From assembly GCA_002943765.1 (NCBI GenBank), contig PQWQ01000002.1:3720001-3784000 (forward strand): a DNA stretch of 64,000 nt, given 5' to 3'. This DNA is from Psoroptes ovis. Taxonomy: Eukaryota; Arthropoda; Arachnida; Sarcoptiformes; Psoroptidae. This document shows, piece after piece, positions 59,772-64,000 of this stretch (its first letter is position 1; each line of letters starts with the position of its first letter). The notes under the pieces are model-generated. The model saw only the letters and a list, made by a program, of their open reading frames with translations. It was not told where the DNA came from and made no database searches. The translations under genes were made by a program, and so were the position numbers.

Positions 59772-62740
59772 CTAAATAACATGATTGTTGAGATTATTAT
59801 TTTTCCTTTGTGATCGACTAAAATCTTCCAATACATCTGAATCATTATCATCATCATCGTCATCAGTGACAATGACTAGATCAGATTCTTCTTCGTTTTG
59901 TGGTAATCGATTGAACACGCCATAACGTTTATCGGAACGTGATGATGACGATTTTCTTTTTGAATTAGATTTTAATACATCACTAAATCGAATACGTTCA
60001 CTGCTATTCGATTGTGAACGATTTAATAGAATAATTTTCCGATTTAATGAATTAACAATCGATGATGTAAATGTTGAACAAAATCTTAATGTTGATGTTG
60101 TATGATGGACATTTAATATCAAAATGAATATAAATATTGCTAATAATACAAAATAAATTATATTATTTGACCATACTTTTTCACGAAATTCTTTTGTTCG
60201 AATTTGTAACAATTGAAAAGAAAAATTAAGATTTGATATAGTTGAATTTTTCAACGTATCACTTGCTGTTTTTATAATTTTTGATTTGATTGGCAAATTA
60301 AAATCGGATAAATTTGTTGAAGATGTGTTTTGGACGACATTATCAATTTTGTCAATTGGCTCACTCATTGATTCCAGGTGCCAAGCTAGAATTGAATGAA
60401 TCAATCAAAAATCAAACAAAATCAATCATAAATTAAGAATAATTACCATTCAAAAATCTCCAAATATTATTAGGCCCGATCTCAACAACAAAAATTTGAT
60501 CGCCTGATTGTGATACAGCAATATCATGAGGTTGATTGAATGACTACATGCGAAACGAAATATTTTAAAATATCAGTAAAAGATTAAAATTAGAAAAATG
60601 CTTACCCCACTCAATTTTGGTGCAAACGTAGCTAACAATTGTTGTGTCTGGAAATCAAAAGCAAATGCCATTACATTTGGTAATTTAGGATTCATTGAAT
60701 CTGATGGTGGCACTAATGACGGTCCATTCACTGCATAAAGTATGTTATCAATTTTTGAATACGAAATGGAAAATAGACGTCCATTAAATTGGGGCATTTG
60801 TATTTGAAAACGGAATTGTCCGAATGGTGCCAAAAAACATTCAATACGCCCATTTTCACGATCAGCTATGCATGCCAATTTTTCGCCATTCGGTGACTCT
60901 TGATCAATCAATAATATTTTATGTGGAATATTCAAAGCGTTAGGCGATGGACGTGTTCGTTGATCACTAATAATAGGTTCATGCCCCCAATGATTAAGGT
61001 ATTTACCATCTGAACTGAAACGTATAATACGACTATTACAATATCCATCAGCAACATAAAATTCTCCATTACTATAATCGATAGCAACTGATGTTGGCTT
61101 ACAAAAATGTTTGTCATCATTACCAGGCACAAAGCGTTCACCTAAAATAAGTATGGCTTTGTGATAATTTGAATTCGATTTGTCTAATGAATAACGAAAT
61201 ATTTGATGCATTGCAACATCGGTCAACCAAATGGTTTTGTTTTGATGATCGATTGTGAGACCATGTGGCATGTAAAAAAGATTTTCACCCCATTTATCAA
61301 TTACTTTTTTAGTTTTAATATCAATTGTTATGATTGTTGATTGTGCGATAGGGCCATTCTCAATACGCCGATAATTATTTTGTGCATCGAAAGAAAGTTC
61401 ATTCCATACATGTTTGCCGCGATGAAAAATCACCACATTACCAGCTGCATCAAAATCAACAGCTGTTACTTGTCCGAATTGAAAATCTTTAGGATTCCAA
61501 TTCAAATCTTGAAAAAATTCAAGTCTATTTTTAGATTTAACACTATGAGAATGATCATGTTGATGAGCGGAATGTTGTCCTAATGCTGATTGTTCTAATG
61601 TTAAATTTCGAGGCAATGGCAGATCATTTCCTTCAGGAAGATTTTTAAAGAATTTCGAATCGAATTCAATATCTTCACAAGCTTCCATATCTGAACGCAT
61701 CTCATTTTCCGAATAAAAAAATTGGCTAGACATTGATTCATCGGTTGTAGCTAAATTTGGATTCACAGAATAATACATAAGATATAAATTGCACATCTCA
61801 TCACCAGCAGTAGAACCCATTTGAGTTACAGTTGAACGAGTTGTAGAATTATAAGTACAACGTGCAGCAATAATATCTCTACTATCGATTTCCATGATAT
61901 TTTCCATTGGATAAAAAGCTTGTGGCCATTGTGGATTACCTTTCGCAATTAGATCCCATTTATTTTTTCGGTTTGAATAACGATAACCGGACACAACGGT
62001 TCCTAATGCATGGGCATGTACACGATAGGCAAATACATTGATGGGACTACGATTCAAACGGCAATTGATATCAACATGTGTTTTAGATTGATGAGGTGGT
62101 ATTATTCCACTAAGCGATGCGAGCAAAAATATTCCAGCAATATATGTTTGCAGTTGAATCGTATACAACAAACGAACACCACTCGAATCACGTTCACTTA
62201 AAGGATGTGCATAATGTGCTTGAAGCACAAGAAAATTAATGTCTGATAAGCCACCACCAACATGGAAACCAACATCTTGTGGAAGCTCGAGTGACGGTGC
62301 ATTACGACCCCAAGCATAAATGACGCGCATTCCAGGACAAAGATTTGCATGTGTACAAGGCCTAAATACGATAAAAATATGAATTCAAATAAAATTTTTA
62401 ATCACAATCTAAATGAAAAAAATTACCAATGATTCGGATATAATTGTGTACGGCGATATAGATTTTTACAACCAAATATAATTATATGATGTATTCGATT
62501 AGAATCAGCATTTGGATCAAATTTTTTGATGTAAATTTCTTCACTACTAATGTTGACTGATGTACAAAAATATTCATCATCTTTTTTGGGTAATACTTGT
62601 GGCATTTTTAATTCAAGCGTATAAAAATCATTGATTATTAGTGATTTTTTCGGGACAATTTTCGTTTCGATTACATTTTTTGAAATGTAAACAAAAACAA
62701 TTATAAGATAGAAAAAAGCTTCGAATGTATGCAAGAACAT
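59772..62740 (-). CDS. PAM: Bifunctional peptidylglycine alpha-amidating monooxygenase (PHM + PAL)
   Basis: Converts glycine-extended neuropeptides to C-terminal amides in secretory granules. Exons 62740-62427, 62361-60606, 60543-60447, 60385-59772; 926 residues (human 973). N-terminal signal-like helix (AFFYLIIVFVYI). PHM copper-H ligands are visible in RIHHIIIFGC and LQAHYAHPLSERDSSG; copper-M ligands in HAHALGTVVSGYR and the methionine of DEMCNLYLMYY. A His-rich linker (HQHDHSHSV) leads into PAL, a beta-propeller with TAVDFDAAGNVVIFHRG, MPHGLTIDH, KPTSVAIDYSNGEFYVADGY and QPHDIAVSQSG. A TM helix (YFVLLAIFIFILILNV) and a Ser/acidic cytosolic tail follow. Drosophila splits PHM and PAL into separate genes, whereas this species keeps them fused. 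Confidence 0.95.
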
Positions 62741-63454
62741 CTTTAATGCAATTCTGGTCAATTATTTTTGAATGAATTATCGAAACATTAATATCATTGG
62801 AAAAAATTATCCATATGGAATAATTGAAATTGTAAACTGATTTTAACAAACTGATTAGATTTGTTAATCACCATTTACAATTTAAAAATTTTCGATATCA
62901 CATATTCAAATATCATTTCGGATGTTGCGATTCCTGTATGTTGTAATCAATATTGCCAAAAAAAAATACCAAATTTGAAATTAATATTTTGACAAATATT
63001 TTCTTTTCAATGTTTTCATTTTCTCATTATTTGTGCAAAGTTGGCATTTGTGCAAGACGATCATTACATAATAATCTATTTTATTTGATTTAATTTTTAT
63101 TAATTTTTTACCACTACTTTAGGCAAAACTTGTGGAATTTTTGTTTGTTTTTTTTTTTGAATTTTCATTTGATCACGTGATTCGTTATTTATGAACGCTG
63201 TCATTCAATCATGCTTACAGGATTGAAATAGCTGTAAACTGACGTATCGTAAAAGATGTTTGGTTTTGTTTTCGGTACAAATTTTTCTTTTGCTAAAATC
63301 ATCCAAAAACAGCCTCATCAATTTTGAAACAGAATTTCCTTTTGATGATTGAACCTAAATTTGATCCGTTATTTTTTTTTAAATTTCTGATAACTTCCAA
63401 ATATCGATTTTCAATATAGATTTTGATTATTATTTATTCTGAATTCTGTGAACA
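62741..63454. other. Divergent promoter region, PAM / VIP36-like lectin
   Basis: 714 bases between two start codons on opposite strands; presumably carries both promoters. AT-rich, no gene seen. Confidence 0.5.
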
Positions 63455-64000
63455 ATGAATATTTTCACATCCATTTTGATATATTTTACAATATTTTTAA
63501 TTAATGATAAATCATTATTAAATATTTATGCAACGCATACTGAATATGAAGACTTAGGTTTTTATCCACAAAAAGAACATTCATTGACAAGACCATATCA
63601 AGGTTTGTTTTATGTTTTTTTCAACAAAACAAATAAATATTTGAAATAAATCATTTCAGGAACCGGCATGACGATACCCAATTGGGATATCATTGGTCAT
63701 ACTATCGTATCAAGTAATTTTATTCGTCTTACTCCTGATCAACAGTCAAGATATGGTGGCTTATGGAACAAAGTAGTATGTATTACATATTATAATATTG
63801 GATAATATGATATTTAAAAATGATGTGATACAATTTATCTATCGCTTGTATGCAGCCGATAACCTTTCCTTTCTGGGAAGTTCATCTAGAATTCAAAATA
63901 ACTGGTCATGGTAAAGATTTATTTGGTGATGGTATGGCATTCTGGTATGTCAAACATCCAATGCAGCCCGGTAATGTGTTCGGTAGCGCTGATTTTTTCT
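63455..64000 (+). CDS. L-type lectin, VIP36 (LMAN2) family, 5' part
   Basis: Mannose-binding cargo receptor of the early secretory pathway. The window holds the first three exons: 63455-63602, 63660-63775 and 63856 onward, running off the right edge. A signal peptide (MNIFTSILIYFTIFLI) is followed by the start of the L-type lectin fold: KEHSLTRPYQGTGMTIPNWD, NFIRLTPDQQSRYGGLWNKV, WEVHLEFKITGHGKDLFGDG, MAFWYV and PGNVFGSADFF. EHSLxxPYQG, LTPD and GDGxAxWY are family signatures. The exon 2 end is placed at GTA|gtatgt because the homologues have a residue there; a donor three bases earlier is possible. Confidence 0.92.

Noticed and set aside
1..64000. tRNA or rRNA genes
   Set aside because: No T-loop plus acceptor-stem pairs or conserved rRNA blocks were found by eye; a tRNAscan or Infernal run would be decisive.

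Overview
The window is eukaryotic nuclear DNA: very AT-rich, with spliced genes whose GT-AG introns are mostly 50-400 bp, AATAAA poly(A) signals and simple repeats. There are no bacterial operons, rRNA, tRNA or CRISPR arrays. The gene set is that of an arthropod-like animal (myosin IX, ataxin-1-like, attractin, PAM, secreted tandem peroxidase). Small introns, compact gene spacing and AT richness suggest an acariform mite of the Dermatophagoides/Sarcoptes kind; that placement is inference. Gene models below were assembled by hand: exons were joined only where GT and AG sites and reading phase agree.

Layout. 1-23 kb is gene-dense: 3' part of a RhoGAP myosin (class IX, +), a small RPB10-like RNA polymerase subunit (+), V-ATPase proteolipid c (-), NOSIP (+), METTL5 (+), syndapin/PACSIN (-), SLC35C2-like transporter (-), a CIBAR/FAM92-like BAR protein (-) and an ataxin-1-like AXH protein (-). 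23.05-37.68 kb is a 14.6 kb stretch with no gene I can identify. It holds microsatellites, poly(A) runs, a 761 bp internally deleted mariner with perfect 26 bp terminal repeats, and several short GC-richer islands that may be exons, regulatory elements or transposon debris. 37.7-47.5 kb carries a divergent polo-like kinase (+), an LPCAT3/nessy-type MBOAT acyltransferase (+) and a 14-exon secreted double heme peroxidase (-). 47.5-51.5 kb appears empty. 51.5-64 kb carries BIN3 (+), attractin (-), two unrecognised small genes (-), bifunctional peptide-amidating PAM (-) and the 5' end of a VIP36-type L-type lectin (+, runs off the window).

The genes do not form one pathway. Themes recur: three BAR-superfamily membrane-curving proteins (PACSIN, CIBAR-like, BIN3); secretory-pathway functions (V-ATPase c, VIP36 lectin, PAM, SLC35C2-like); and membrane lipid remodelling (LPCAT3). 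The most striking item is the double peroxidase. Its first domain has lost the proximal heme-ligand histidine and the heme-linking aspartate, its second keeps them, and an RKKR furin-like site lies between the two.
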